From contig CAWGOZ010000012.1 of assembly GCA_963824345.1 (NCBI GenBank), positions 1 through 64,000 of the forward strand: a DNA stretch of 64,000 nucleotides. Reading direction: 5' to 3'. Under the pieces are notes generated by a model, which was not told the DNA's origin, did no database searches, and saw only the letters and a program-made list of their open reading frames with translations. Numbering within the stretch: the first letter of the stretch is position 1; the number at the start of each line of letters is the position of its first letter. Below are positions 24,703 to 32,745 of the stretch, one piece after another. The translations under genes and the position numbers were made by a program. The DNA comes from Palsa-89 sp963824345. GTDB taxonomy: Bacteria > Acidobacteriota > Terriglobia > Bryobacterales > Bryobacteraceae.

Positions 24703-25510
24703 GTTTCTGATAAACCTCGCGCTTCGACAGTCCCCGCTCGCGCGCCAAAGTCTTCATCGCATCCATGCGCGGCACTCCGGCCTCGAGCAACTTGTCGAAC
24801 GCGGCTTCCATCGGCGTCGCATCCGCGGCCTGAGCCTCCGCCTTGCCGATCACGAGGGTGATCTCTCCCTTGATGGATGATCGTTTCCGAAGAGCGTCCC
24901 GCAGTTCCGACGGTTCGCCCGCCAGAAATTCTTCGTGGATCTTGGTGAGCTCGCGCCCGAGTGTCACCTTTCGCGGTCCCAGCACTTCCAAGATATCCTC
25001 TAAGGCTTCCAGAATTCGGTGCGGCGTCTCATAAAAAACCAGCGTTGCCGGGTAAAGCTTCATCTCTTCCAGAATTTTCCGGCGCTGGGCTTTCTTGGCG
25101 GGTAAAAAGCCGCCGAAGAAGAACGCATCGGTTGCCAGGCCCGACGCGCTCAACGCCGTCAGCAGCGCCGAGGGTCCCGGTATGGGCGAGACCGCGATCC
25201 CTTGCGCCCGCGCCTGCGCCACCAGCCGGTATCCTGGGTCGGCGATCAACGGCGTCCCCGCGTCTGAAACCAACGCGATATTGGCGCCCGCCGCCAGATC
25301 TCTCAGCAGCTCCTCCGCGCGCGCCTGCTCGTTGTGCTCGTGATAGCTCACCAGCGGCTTTGCGATGCCGTGGCGGTCCAGCAGCTTGCGCGTCTGCCGC
25401 GTGTCTTCACACGCGATCCGGTCCACCTCCCGCAGAATCCGCAGGGCGCGCAGCGTGACATCGTCCAGGTTGCCGATCGGGGTCGCAACAACGTACAGTG
25501 TTCCGCTCAC
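24689..25510 (-). CDS. rsmI: 16S rRNA (cytidine-1402-2'-O)-methyltransferase
   Basis: A 273-residue tetrapyrrole-methylase-fold enzyme of the RsmI family. Signatures are LYVVATPIGNLDD at the N-terminus, CEDTRQTRKLL, LVSDAGTPLIADPGY and PIPGPSALLTALSASG, and YETPHRI before the C-terminal dimer domain. It methylates the 2'-O of C1402 in 16S rRNA, which tunes start-codon use. The C-terminus keeps a small helical domain (MDAMKTLARERGLSKREVY) typical of full-length members. The gene ends inside the 3' end of hemH, on the opposite strand, with 14 bases in common. Confidence 0.93.
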   Translation of the reverse strand: MSGTLYVVATPIGNLDDVTLRALRILREVDRIACEDTRQTRKLLDRHGIAKPLVSYHEHNEQARAEELLRDLAAGANIALVSDAGTPLIADPGYRLVAQARAQGIAVSPIPGPSALLTALSASGLATDAFFFGGFLPAKKAQRRKILEEMKLYPATLVFYETPHRILEALEDILEVLGPRKVTLGRELTKIHEEFLAGEPSELRDALRKRSSIKGEITLVIGKAEAQAADATPMEAAFDKLLEAGVPRMDAMKTLARERGLSKREVYQKLNQR

Positions 25511-25575
25511 GATTGCTTCACGTGTCTACGATCATAGCGAACGCGCCGTGCGCATTTGCCGTACTCTATCCATAA

Positions 25576-26427
25576 GTGCGCCCCGGCAAACCAAGCCGCA
25601 CCGCCCAATTCGTCGCGCTGGCTCGCGCGCTGGGCAACCTTGCGCCTCGCGTCCCTGGTTTCTCCGATCCGCTGGCCGTTCAGTTTCTTCCCGAGAAGTG
25701 GCGCAGGCGAGTGGAACAAAGGCGCGCCGCGATCGCCTCAGGCGCCCGCACCTCGCCGTATTCATTCTGGCTTGGCCCCATGGGCGTCTATCTACAGTTC
25801 CGCACCGTGATATTGGACCGCGCGCTCGCTTCCGCGCTTCCGGTGGACCAGCTGGTCATCCTGGGCGCCGGCCTCGACAGCCGGGCCTGGCGTCTGGATT
25901 CTCTCAAGGACACCATCGTCTTCGAGCTGGACTTTCCCGCCAGCCAAGCGTGGAAACGCGAACGCGCCGCCTCCCTTCCGTTTAAAGCAAAGGACGTGCG
26001 TTTTGTCGCCATCGATTTCGAGCGCGATCAACTCGCTCCGCTTCTCCGCAGCTCCGGATTCGATCCTTCCAAGCCGTCCTTCTGGCTTTGGGAAGGCGTC
26101 ACCATGTACCTCAGGCCCGAAGCCGTCTCGGCGAACTTGGGCGCGATCGCGGCATTATCGGCGCCAGGCAGCCGTATCGCCTTCACCTACGTTCGCAAGA
26201 AGAATGGGCGAATTCCGCGCAGCCCGGTTCTCGCCTTAATGGGCGAGCCGTTGCGCTCGGCGTTCTCACCCGACGAAATCAAGGACCTGGCCAAATCGCA
26301 TGGCTGGAGACGCATCCAGGACTCCTCCGTCCAGGATTGGATGAAGGAAACTCCCGGATTGAAACTCACGCGGCGACGGATTGGCGTGCAATGGCTGGAA
26401 TCCACCTGGGTCGGTGAAATCGCGTAA
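25576..26427 (+). CDS. class I SAM-dependent methyltransferase, leucine-carboxymethyltransferase-like
   Basis: A 283-residue protein of the family that includes PPM1/leucine carboxyl methyltransferase and mycobacterial TIGR00027 methyltransferases. The SAM loop is QLVILGAGLDSRAWRL, followed by FELDFPASQAWKR, where the acidic residue holds the SAM ribose, and FWLWEGVTMYL at the catalytic strand. Substrates in bacteria are mostly unknown; secondary-metabolite O-methylation has been seen for some members. The start is a GTG at 25576; no ATG precedes the conserved region in frame. No biosynthetic cluster is adjacent. Confidence 0.8.
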   Translation: MRPGKPSRTAQFVALARALGNLAPRVPGFSDPLAVQFLPEKWRRRVEQRRAAIASGARTSPYSFWLGPMGVYLQFRTVILDRALASALPVDQLVILGAGLDSRAWRLDSLKDTIVFELDFPASQAWKRERAASLPFKAKDVRFVAIDFERDQLAPLLRSSGFDPSKPSFWLWEGVTMYLRPEAVSANLGAIAALSAPGSRIAFTYVRKKNGRIPRSPVLALMGEPLRSAFSPDEIKDLAKSHGWRRIQDSSVQDWMKETPGLKLTRRRIGVQWLESTWVGEIA

Positions 26428-26536
26428 TCACAAAGCGGGCAACTCTTTCTTTCGAGTGATGCGAATCACTTAGGCGAGTGGGTGGCATGTTCCCCCGCGT
26501 CCAGGCCATACCCTGACGGTGAAAGGGAACCGCAGC

Positions 26537-26878
26537 ATGAAACCAGAAGCGCTCCACAAGATCGCCGAAGCTCTCCAAAAGTCGCATCACCAGCATCTGG
26601 GCATCACTTCCCAGCCGCCCAAACCGCCACACGCACCCGCCGCCCGGCGCTTGGAACGCCCCGACCTTCTTTCTTTCACCAATGCACTCGATAGCGCGCG
26701 CGATCATTGGCCGGACAGCGATCTCTGCCTCATCGGAGCCGATGGCGCGCTGGCGCCCACCAACGTCGACGATCCCAGCGACACGCTCCCGCCGGGTTTC
26801 CTGCAATTCCTGGATCCGGAAATGCTGATCCGCATCCCTATCGGCGACCCCGAGGACCAAGGCGACCAGATCGACTGA
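26537..26878 (+). CDS. hypothetical protein, His- and Pro-rich N-terminal region
   Basis: A 113-residue protein I do not recognise. After a short helix (EALHKIAEALQK) there is a His-rich segment (KSHHQHLGI) and a Pro-rich spacer, followed by a more regular acidic C-terminus ending DPEDQGDQID. There is no signal peptide or membrane segment. The frame extends upstream to a GTG at 26519, but the ATG at 26537 has AAAGGGA at suitable spacing and is preferred. It is followed by the triplicated 16-bp repeat. Codon use and the open frame make it likely to be real, but no function can be given. Confidence 0.55.
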   Translation: MKPEALHKIAEALQKSHHQHLGITSQPPKPPHAPAARRLERPDLLSFTNALDSARDHWPDSDLCLIGADGALAPTNVDDPSDTLPPGFLQFLDPEMLIRIPIGDPEDQGDQID

Positions 26879-26884
26879 CCGCCC

Positions 26885-26932
26885 GACAGAGCCGCGACCC
26901 GACAGAGCCGCGACCCTACCGAGCCGCGACCG
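26885..26932. repeat. 16-bp sequence repeated three times in tandem
   Basis: GACAGAGCCGCGACCC occurs at 26885-26900 and identically at 26901-26916, then as TACCGAGCCGCGACCG at 26917-26932. The last unit runs into the REP-like palindrome. Confidence 0.7.
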
Positions 26933-26944
26933 TGAGGGAGCGGT
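26921..26944. repeat. REP-like palindromic element
   Basis: The core CCGCGACCGTGAGGGAGCGG is an imperfect palindrome (CCGC/GCGG and CC/GG arms around GTGA). Related copies lie at 18904-18928 and 58917-58938, and fragments at about 10282 and, inverted, at 36910-36933. Confidence 0.5.
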
Positions 26945-26963
26945 GCTTGCTAATCTGGGGCGC

Positions 26964-27818
26964 ATGAGTCTGTTCCCAGGTTTCAAGACCGAGCGGGTAG
27001 CAACCTCCGGCGCCACCATCCACACCGTATCCGCGGGCAACGGGCCGCCGGTTCTGCTGCTCCACGGCTTTCCGCAATCGCACGTCGAATGGCACAAGAT
27101 CGCGCCGCGGCTGGCCGAAGAATTCACCGTCGTCGTCACCGACCTTCGCGGCTATGGCGACAGCGGCAAGCCCCCCGACGGAGAAAATCACTCCGGCCAT
27201 TCCAAGCGCGCCACGGCGCGGGATCAGGTGGAGGTGATGCGGCATTTCGGCTTCGATCAGTTCGCTGTTGTCGGCCATGATCGCGGCGGACGCGTCGGGC
27301 ATCGCATGGCGCTCGATCATCCCACTCTCGTCACCAAACTCGCCGTCATCGACATCGTTCCCACTCACAAACTCCTGCGCTACACAACCAAGGAATTCGC
27401 TACGGCCTATTACCACTGGTTTCTTCTCATTCAGCCGACGCCATTGCCGGAAAACATCATCCCCAAGATTCTGGACTTGTTCGCCCATCGCGGCTCCTTC
27501 ATCGAGCCGGAAGCTCGCGCCGAATACATGCGGTGCTTCAGCGATCCGGCCACCGTGCACGGCGCCTGCGAGGACTATCGCGCCTCCGCATCCATCGATC
27601 TCGATCACGACGATGCCGATCTCGACCGCAAAGTCGTTTGCCCGCTCCTGGCTCTATGGGGCGAGCACGCCCCCATGCATCGGCTCTACGACGTGCTGGC
27701 CACCTGGCGCGAGCGGGCCTCGAACGTCTCCGGCAAGGCCCTCCCCGGTGGCCACTTTCTTCCCGAGGAGCTCCCCGCAGAAACTTTCGCCGAGCTGCGC
27801 GCTTTTCTGCGCGGTTAG
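26964..27818 (+). CDS. alpha/beta hydrolase, fluoroacetate/haloacetate dehalogenase type
   Basis: A 284-residue hydrolase with every residue known to matter in fluoroacetate dehalogenase (numbering from the ATG at 26964): nucleophile Asp106 with Arg107 and Arg110 in VGHDRGGRVGHR, His151-Trp152 in YYHWF, Tyr205 in CEDYRAS, and His264 in GGHFLPEE. HGFPQ supplies the oxyanion loop. The known enzyme displaces halide from haloacetates by ester formation on Asp. Epoxide hydrolases share the fold but not the His-Trp-Tyr halide pocket. An earlier GTG at 26943 would add seven residues overlapping the REP element. Natural substrate in this organism is unknown; it could be a haloacetate or a related haloacid. 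Confidence 0.85.
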   Translation: MSLFPGFKTERVATSGATIHTVSAGNGPPVLLLHGFPQSHVEWHKIAPRLAEEFTVVVTDLRGYGDSGKPPDGENHSGHSKRATARDQVEVMRHFGFDQFAVVGHDRGGRVGHRMALDHPTLVTKLAVIDIVPTHKLLRYTTKEFATAYYHWFLLIQPTPLPENIIPKILDLFAHRGSFIEPEARAEYMRCFSDPATVHGACEDYRASASIDLDHDDADLDRKVVCPLLALWGEHAPMHRLYDVLATWRERASNVSGKALPGGHFLPEELPAETFAELRAFLRG

Positions 27819-27825
27819 CCGCCGT

Positions 27826-27855
27826 CGTATGTCAATCTGCCGTATGTCAATATGG
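27826..27855. repeat. 15-bp tandem direct repeat at a start codon
   Basis: CGTATGTCAATCTGC (27826-27840) is followed directly by CGTATGTCAATATGG (27841-27855), 13 of 15 identical. The second copy contains the ATG of the DUF3467 gene. Confidence 0.65.
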
Positions 27856-28163
27856 ATGTGTCTATGACGCCTTCCCAGCCCGCGCCGAAGTTCCAGTTGG
27901 TCAACACCACGGAGTACCGTGAATCCTACGCCAACAGCGTGCAAATTCGCGTAAATCTGTGGGACTTCTTTCTGATGTTCGGCATCGTCAACCAAACCGC
28001 GCCCGACAGCGTGACCATCCATAATTTTCAAGGCGTCTACGTGAGCCCGCAGCAGGCCAAGGCCTTGTTGAACGTGTTGACTCAGAACGTTTCGCAATAT
28101 GAGGCGACTTTCGGTGAAATCAAGTTGGAGCCTCACCCCGGCAAGCCCGGCGCCATTCAGTAA
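27852..28163 (+). CDS. DUF3467 domain protein
   Basis: A 103-residue soluble protein with the DUF3467 pattern: YRESYANSVQIRVNLWDFFLMFG followed by a variable loop, then GVYVSPQQAKALLNVLTQNVSQYE and a short GEI strand. The family has no assigned activity; its members are small, cytoplasmic and often sit next to unrelated housekeeping genes. The ATG at 27852 is inside a tandem repeat; the next Met is at 27864 and would also be acceptable. Its last 65 bases overlap the start region of the membrane glycosyltransferase in another frame, which argues for translational coupling. Confidence 0.8.
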   Translation: MDVSMTPSQPAPKFQLVNTTEYRESYANSVQIRVNLWDFFLMFGIVNQTAPDSVTIHNFQGVYVSPQQAKALLNVLTQNVSQYEATFGEIKLEPHPGKPGAIQ

Positions 28164-29634
28164 GCCTACGCGAGGGTCGAATAAAGTCCTGCTGCTCCTC
28201 GCGGCGGCCTTCGCCGCCATCGTTTTCCTCGCCCATCTTCCGTTTTTGAGCCTGCCATATTTCTGGGATGAGCTCGGCCAATTCGTTCCCGCCGCGCTCG
28301 ACATCTACCACGACGGCGCGTGGATTCCGCATTCCACCGTACCCAACGCGCACCCGCCCGCCGTGATGGCGTACCTGGCGCTGGTTTGGCGAACGTTCGG
28401 ATATTCCGTCGCCGCCACGCGGCTGACGATGCTGGCGCTGGCGAGCCTGGCCGTGTTCTTCACCTTCTCATTGGGCTTCGAAATCACCCACGCTCGCGCT
28501 CCCGCGCTGATTGCCGTTCTGCTCTTGCTGTGCGACCCGCTGTTTTACACGCAAGGGATGATGGCGCAGCTGGATATGCCGGCCATGTTGTTTACCGTCC
28601 TGGCGCTCGTTCTATTCTTAGGGGACCGCCACGCCGCCGCGGCCGCCGCCTGCACCGCGCTGGTGCTGGCGAAAGAAACCGGCGCGATCCTGCCTTTGAT
28701 CTTTGGCCTGGTGCTGTTTTTCGATCCGGCTCGATCAAAATACGCCCCCTATTACCTCGCGCCTTTCATCGCACTCGGCATCTGGTTCTTCGTGCTTTGG
28801 CGCTCCACAGGTCACCTGTTCGGCGATCCCGGATTCACGCACTACAACACGCTGTATTCGCTGCATCCGGTTAGAGCTTCGCTCGCCTTGCTGCGCCGCT
28901 TCTACTATTTGTTCTTGGATGACTTCCGCTGGGTGGGAAGCGTCGCGATCCTGTTCGCATGGAAACGCCAGCGCCTTTTCGACACCCGAGCGTGGAAGAT
29001 CGCCTGGACCTTCATCGCCGCCCATGTGCTTCTGGTTAGCCTGCTGGGAGGCGCCGGGCTGGAGCGCTATCTGCTACCCGCTCTTCCGCTGGTTTACATC
29101 GCAATGGCCGCCGCATTCACTGCTCTGGCGCCGCCGCTGCGCGTTGTTTGCGTTGCCGCGATGGCCCTCGGACTAATCGCCGGGCTGTTCCTCAATCCGC
29201 CGTTTCCCATGCCGTTCGAGAACAATCTCGCCATGGCCGATTTTGTCGAGCTGCATCGCGACGCTGCTCAATTTCTCGAAAAATCGTATCCAGAGAAAAC
29301 CATCTACACGGCGTGGCCCCTCACGCAGGCGCTACGGAGTCCGGCGTTTGGCTACGTGAACACGAAACTCTCCGCGGCCGAAACCTCCGATCTGCGTTTC
29401 ACCACGCTGAACGCACTGGACCCTAAGGGCGTGGATGTGCTGGTGCTCTACTCTCGAACGTGGGAACCCGGCTGGGGCGTTTTGCAGTGGGCTCCGGCCC
29501 GGGATTTCTTGCAGCGCTTCTATGAATATGAGCGCCAGATGACGCCCGCCGAAGTTCGCCAACATTTCGGACTGGTTCCGGTGCGGCGCTGGACCCGCCG
29601 AGGACAATGGATTGAAGTTTACGCGTGCCCCTGA
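28099..29634 (+). CDS. polytopic membrane glycosyltransferase, GT39/ArnT-PMT-like
   Basis: A 511-residue protein with about ten transmembrane helices. Shortly after the first helix, FWDELGQFVPAALDIYHDG supplies the acidic DE pair typical of C-type glycosyltransferases that use lipid-linked sugars, with NAHPPAVMAYLALVW resembling the next conserved loop. A soluble region follows the last helix and includes a small C-terminal domain (FGLVPVRRW). It probably transfers a sugar from an undecaprenyl or dolichyl-type phosphate to a lipid or protein outside the membrane. No ATG lies at the natural N-terminus; ATG 28099 or GTG 28114, both inside the DUF3467 gene, are the usable starts. Confidence 0.72.
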   Translation: MRRLSVKSSWSLTPASPAPFSKPTRGSNKVLLLLAAAFAAIVFLAHLPFLSLPYFWDELGQFVPAALDIYHDGAWIPHSTVPNAHPPAVMAYLALVWRTFGYSVAATRLTMLALASLAVFFTFSLGFEITHARAPALIAVLLLLCDPLFYTQGMMAQLDMPAMLFTVLALVLFLGDRHAAAAAACTALVLAKETGAILPLIFGLVLFFDPARSKYAPYYLAPFIALGIWFFVLWRSTGHLFGDPGFTHYNTLYSLHPVRASLALLRRFYYLFLDDFRWVGSVAILFAWKRQRLFDTRAWKIAWTFIAAHVLLVSLLGGAGLERYLLPALPLVYIAMAAAFTALAPPLRVVCVAAMALGLIAGLFLNPPFPMPFENNLAMADFVELHRDAAQFLEKSYPEKTIYTAWPLTQALRSPAFGYVNTKLSAAETSDLRFTTLNALDPKGVDVLVLYSRTWEPGWGVLQWAPARDFLQRFYEYERQMTPAEVRQHFGLVPVRRWTRRGQWIEVYACP

Positions 29635-29635
29635 A

Positions 29636-30346
29636 CTACCCGCGCCGCAAGCGCCGCATCGCGGGAGCGAGTACGCGGTTGTACCACATCAGCAGAGCAG
29701 TCGAGAACAATACGGCAGGCGCGAGTCCCAGAATCACCCATAAGATCTTGACTCCCCAGCCACCGAAGTTGCCGTAATGAGCCAGCGAAAACCCTCGCAG
29801 GATTTGAGCGCCCAATGTTAAAGGACGCCGGCGTTGGGGCGGCGTGATCGGCGTAAAGAGGCCGATGGCTGCGCGGAAGGGATCCGGAAAGACGAAGTAT
29901 CCGCCTGTCAGTCCCCACATCAGCAGCACGGAGAAAGTCCAAAAGCCGAGCGCGCTATGCAGATCGAAGACGAACCGTTTCCAGCCCGAGTTCGCATAGA
30001 TCGTCAGGGCCCGGCGCCAGCTCCCGACTCCGGGCCACCAGACGATGATCCCTGTAAGACACAGCGCGGCCAGCAGGAACCCTCCGATGGCGTTGGCCGT
30101 CATACCGGCGCTTTCCATCAGCAGGCTCCCATGCAGCTTGCCCAACCACGACAGCCAATGGTAGAGCGCTCCCTTATACGCAACGGATTTGCCGCCGGCG
30201 TCCAGCCAATCATAGATATCGTTTCGAAAGACGATCGCGCTGCCGCTGGCGCAGACCACGGTCACATAAAGGCCCAACAGTATTCCGGACCAGAGGTGCA
30301 GCTGAAAGAAGAGCCTCCGAATCCAGGTGCTCCTGGCTTTGATCAC
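29636..30346 (-). CDS. PepSY-associated transmembrane protein, short form
   Basis: A 236-residue membrane protein of the PepSY-associated TM family (PiuB-like). It starts with RRLFFQLHLWSGILLGLYV (conserved helix with His), has WLGKLHGSLLM before the second helix, and ends in a pair of helices with HSALGFW and LLMWGLTG. The usual 350-400-residue relatives contain one or two periplasmic PepSY domains between the helices; here those are absent and only short loops remain. Family members are linked to iron uptake or ferric reduction. Its start overlaps the cupin gene by four bases (ATGA type), so the two are translated together. Confidence 0.8.
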   Translation of the reverse strand: MIKARSTWIRRLFFQLHLWSGILLGLYVTVVCASGSAIVFRNDIYDWLDAGGKSVAYKGALYHWLSWLGKLHGSLLMESAGMTANAIGGFLLAALCLTGIIVWWPGVGSWRRALTIYANSGWKRFVFDLHSALGFWTFSVLLMWGLTGGYFVFPDPFRAAIGLFTPITPPQRRRPLTLGAQILRGFSLAHYGNFGGWGVKILWVILGLAPAVLFSTALLMWYNRVLAPAMRRLRRG

Positions 30347-31095
30347 AGCGTGGGTTTTCGGAGGGCGGCCGTGCTGGTCGGCTTCAGCTCCACGCGGTAC
30401 GCCTGATAGGGAACATCGCCGAGGTTTTCCACCGAGTGCAGCGGCTGGCTCGCGGGGTCGTAGCTAACTTGCAGTTCTTTCAGCTCCGGCCGATTTGTCT
30501 TCGTACCGTCCTTCAAAAGGCGCTGGGAGGGAGGCAAGCTGAAATACACTACTACCGCCGGCCAAGTGTGCGTGTGCCACGGTTCTTTGCCGCCGGGCGG
30601 GATTCGAATGCTCAGCATGCGCACGTAATCGTTTTCAAGAACCACGCTGAGATTCGGGTCGTGGATCTTGACGGCATCGGTATCCGGCAAGTCCGCGGCC
30701 GGCCCGGGCTGGCAGTCGGCGCTTTTGATCTCGACCAGAAGGTTATGCCGGTCGTGATCGCTGCTCTCGAAGCCCTTGCTGGGTCCTCCCTTGGACCACC
30801 GGATGTTGACGGTTTTCCATGGCTCGCTGAGACCTGAGGTCTGTTCGAAAAATACGCTGGGCCAGGGGTGCGTGTGAGGCGGTTCCATACTGTGCAAGGG
30901 GACCCTCGCCTCCAACACGCGCACGGCGTCGTTCTCGAAGATGACCTTGTGGTGGCTGGGCGCGGCGGCCACGGCGTCCGTGGAGTCCGGGATAATGAGC
31001 CCACAGCCAGTGGCCCATGAAACTGCCGGCTGGAGTAGAGCGGCCAGCGCCGCGGCTACAAGAGAGAACCGACTCAGTTGAAAAACAATATTCAT
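30343..31095 (-). CDS. exported protein with two cupin-like repeats
   Basis: A 250-residue protein starting at the ATG at 31095, which begins a signal peptide (NIVFQLSRFSLVAAALAALL) cleaved near SWATG. Two homologous halves follow: FENDAVRVLEARVPL...PHTHPWPSVFF and LENDYVRMLSIRIPPG...WHTHTWPAVVVYFS. Each has the H-x-H pair of a cupin metal site, so each may bind one metal ion. Similar periplasmic proteins are annotated only as cytoplasmic/secreted hypothetical proteins. The frame is open further upstream to 31167, but that extension lacks conserved features. It is operonic with the PepSY-associated membrane protein. Confidence 0.72.
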   Translation of the reverse strand: MNIVFQLSRFSLVAAALAALLQPAVSWATGCGLIIPDSTDAVAAAPSHHKVIFENDAVRVLEARVPLHSMEPPHTHPWPSVFFEQTSGLSEPWKTVNIRWSKGGPSKGFESSDHDRHNLLVEIKSADCQPGPAADLPDTDAVKIHDPNLSVVLENDYVRMLSIRIPPGGKEPWHTHTWPAVVVYFSLPPSQRLLKDGTKTNRPELKELQVSYDPASQPLHSVENLGDVPYQAYRVELKPTSTAALRKPTL

Positions 31096-31178
31096 GGCTA
31101 TCGATCTTATCACTCCAGTCCGGGCATCCTTTTCATCCGGCGTCCCGCTGATATAGAATAAACCCACTAAGGAGGCCC

Positions 31179-32735
31179 ATGGCCAAAACCCTGTTTGTTG
31201 CCGCCGTATTCTTCGCTCTCGTTATCGCGAACGCGGATGCACTTCGCGCGCAGGACGCTCGCGCCGTATTGCAGGCTGCGCGGACCGCGATGGGCGCCGC
31301 CAACGTGAAAACTATCCAGTATTCCGGCGCAGGCTGGACCGCCGCGGTGGGTCAGAGCTTTAGTCCGGAAGAGGATTGGCCGAAGTTTGAAGTTACGCGC
31401 TACACGCGCACCATCGATTTCCAAACCAAGTCGTCGCGCGAGGATCTTACCCGCCGGCAAGGCAATTACCCGCCTCGCGGTGGCGGCGGCACGCCGCTTG
31501 CGGGCGAGCAGCATCAGATCTCGATCCTCAGCGGCAATTACGCCTGGAATGAGGATGGCGAGAAGGCCATTCCGCAACCCGGCTTGTATCTGGCGGGCAT
31601 CCCCGTGGCGGAACTCCGGCAACTCGAGATCCTGCTCACGCCCTACGGCTTTCTGAATGCGGCGCTGGCGGCGGACCCAACCGCTATCTCGCTGCGCCTG
31701 CCGGCGTCGCCGGGCGCGATCCTGGAACACGCCAAGGGCACCATGGTTTCGTGTACTTTGATGGGCAAGTACAGAGTGAACGGAACGTTCAACGATCAGA
31801 ACATGCTCGAGCTGGTGCAAACTTGGATACCCAATCCTGTTTATGGCGACATGCTGTACGAGCTGCGCTACACCAACTATAAGGATTTCGGCGGAGTGAA
31901 ATTCCCTACCATGATCCACGTCCATCAGGGCGACCCGCGGCTCAGCCCGGCGCATAACTTCATGGAGATCGCTGTCACCAACGTCCAGCCCAACATCAGC
32001 GTCCCAGCCATGAGCGTGCCGGACGCGGTGCAGAAAGCCCCGGCGCCGGTGGAGCGGGTGCAGTCGCAAAAGCTGGCGGACGGAGTCTGGTTCATTGGCG
32101 GCGGCACCCACAACAGCCTCGCGGTCGAGTTCAGCGATTTCACCACGGTGATTGAAGCGCCGTTGAACGAGGCGCGCTCGCTGGCCGTGCTGGCCGAAGT
32201 AGCCAAGCTGATTCCCGACAAGCCGATTCGCTACGTGGTGAATACCCATCACCACTTCGACCATTCCGGCGGACTGCGAACTTACCTGGCGCAAGGAGCA
32301 ACCATCGTCACCAGCCAGGCCAATCGCGATTACTACGATCGGGTCCTGTTCAGCACCGCGCCACGCACTCTGCAGCCGGATCGATTCGCTACTTTTTATC
32401 CATATTTCTCCGGAGGCCGGCGTCCGCTGCCGATCGATACGGTGAATCAGAAGTACGTCATCAGCGACGACACCCGAACGCTCGATCTTTATTCCATGCA
32501 AGGACTGAATCACGCAGCCGGCATGCTGATCGTATACTTCCCGAAGGAAAAGATCCTGGTGAATGCAGACTTGTATACCCCGCCGGCCCAAGGCGCGCCA
32601 ACGCCGGTTGTAAGCGCGAGCATGAAAGCTCTCCAGCAAAATATCCAGCGGCTGAAACTGGACGTAGCGCTACACGTGCCGATTCACGGGCAACCGGGAC
32701 CCAACGACCAGTTCGCGCAGATTGTGGGAAGGTAG
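31179..32735 (+). CDS. exported metallo-beta-lactamase-fold hydrolase
   Basis: A 518-residue protein with a signal peptide (AAVFFALVIANADALRA). Residues up to about 290 form a domain without a clear family, resembling outer-membrane lipoprotein-sorting-like beta sheets. The second part is a metallo-beta-lactamase domain: NTHHHFDHSGGLRTY (HxHxDH zinc motif), then GLNHAAGMLIVYFPKEKILVNADLY and VPIHGQPG near the end. The substrate is unknown. AAGGAGG at 31169-31175 sits close before the ATG. It converges on the secreted-protein operon, with 10 bases between stop codons. Confidence 0.82.
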   Translation: MAKTLFVAAVFFALVIANADALRAQDARAVLQAARTAMGAANVKTIQYSGAGWTAAVGQSFSPEEDWPKFEVTRYTRTIDFQTKSSREDLTRRQGNYPPRGGGGTPLAGEQHQISILSGNYAWNEDGEKAIPQPGLYLAGIPVAELRQLEILLTPYGFLNAALAADPTAISLRLPASPGAILEHAKGTMVSCTLMGKYRVNGTFNDQNMLELVQTWIPNPVYGDMLYELRYTNYKDFGGVKFPTMIHVHQGDPRLSPAHNFMEIAVTNVQPNISVPAMSVPDAVQKAPAPVERVQSQKLADGVWFIGGGTHNSLAVEFSDFTTVIEAPLNEARSLAVLAEVAKLIPDKPIRYVVNTHHHFDHSGGLRTYLAQGATIVTSQANRDYYDRVLFSTAPRTLQPDRFATFYPYFSGGRRPLPIDTVNQKYVISDDTRTLDLYSMQGLNHAAGMLIVYFPKEKILVNADLYTPPAQGAPTPVVSASMKALQQNIQRLKLDVALHVPIHGQPGPNDQFAQIVGR

Positions 32736-32745
32736 GCCAAAGCAG

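Noticed and set aside
26366..27139. 257-codon minus-strand frame across the small hypothetical gene and the dehalogenase start
   Set aside because: It covers the repeat array and parts of two plus-strand genes, with no ribosome site or recognisable domain.
31167..32639. 490-codon open frame opposite the first metallo-beta-lactamase-fold gene
   Set aside because: No family features; the plus-strand product has a leader peptide and full HxHxDH motif.
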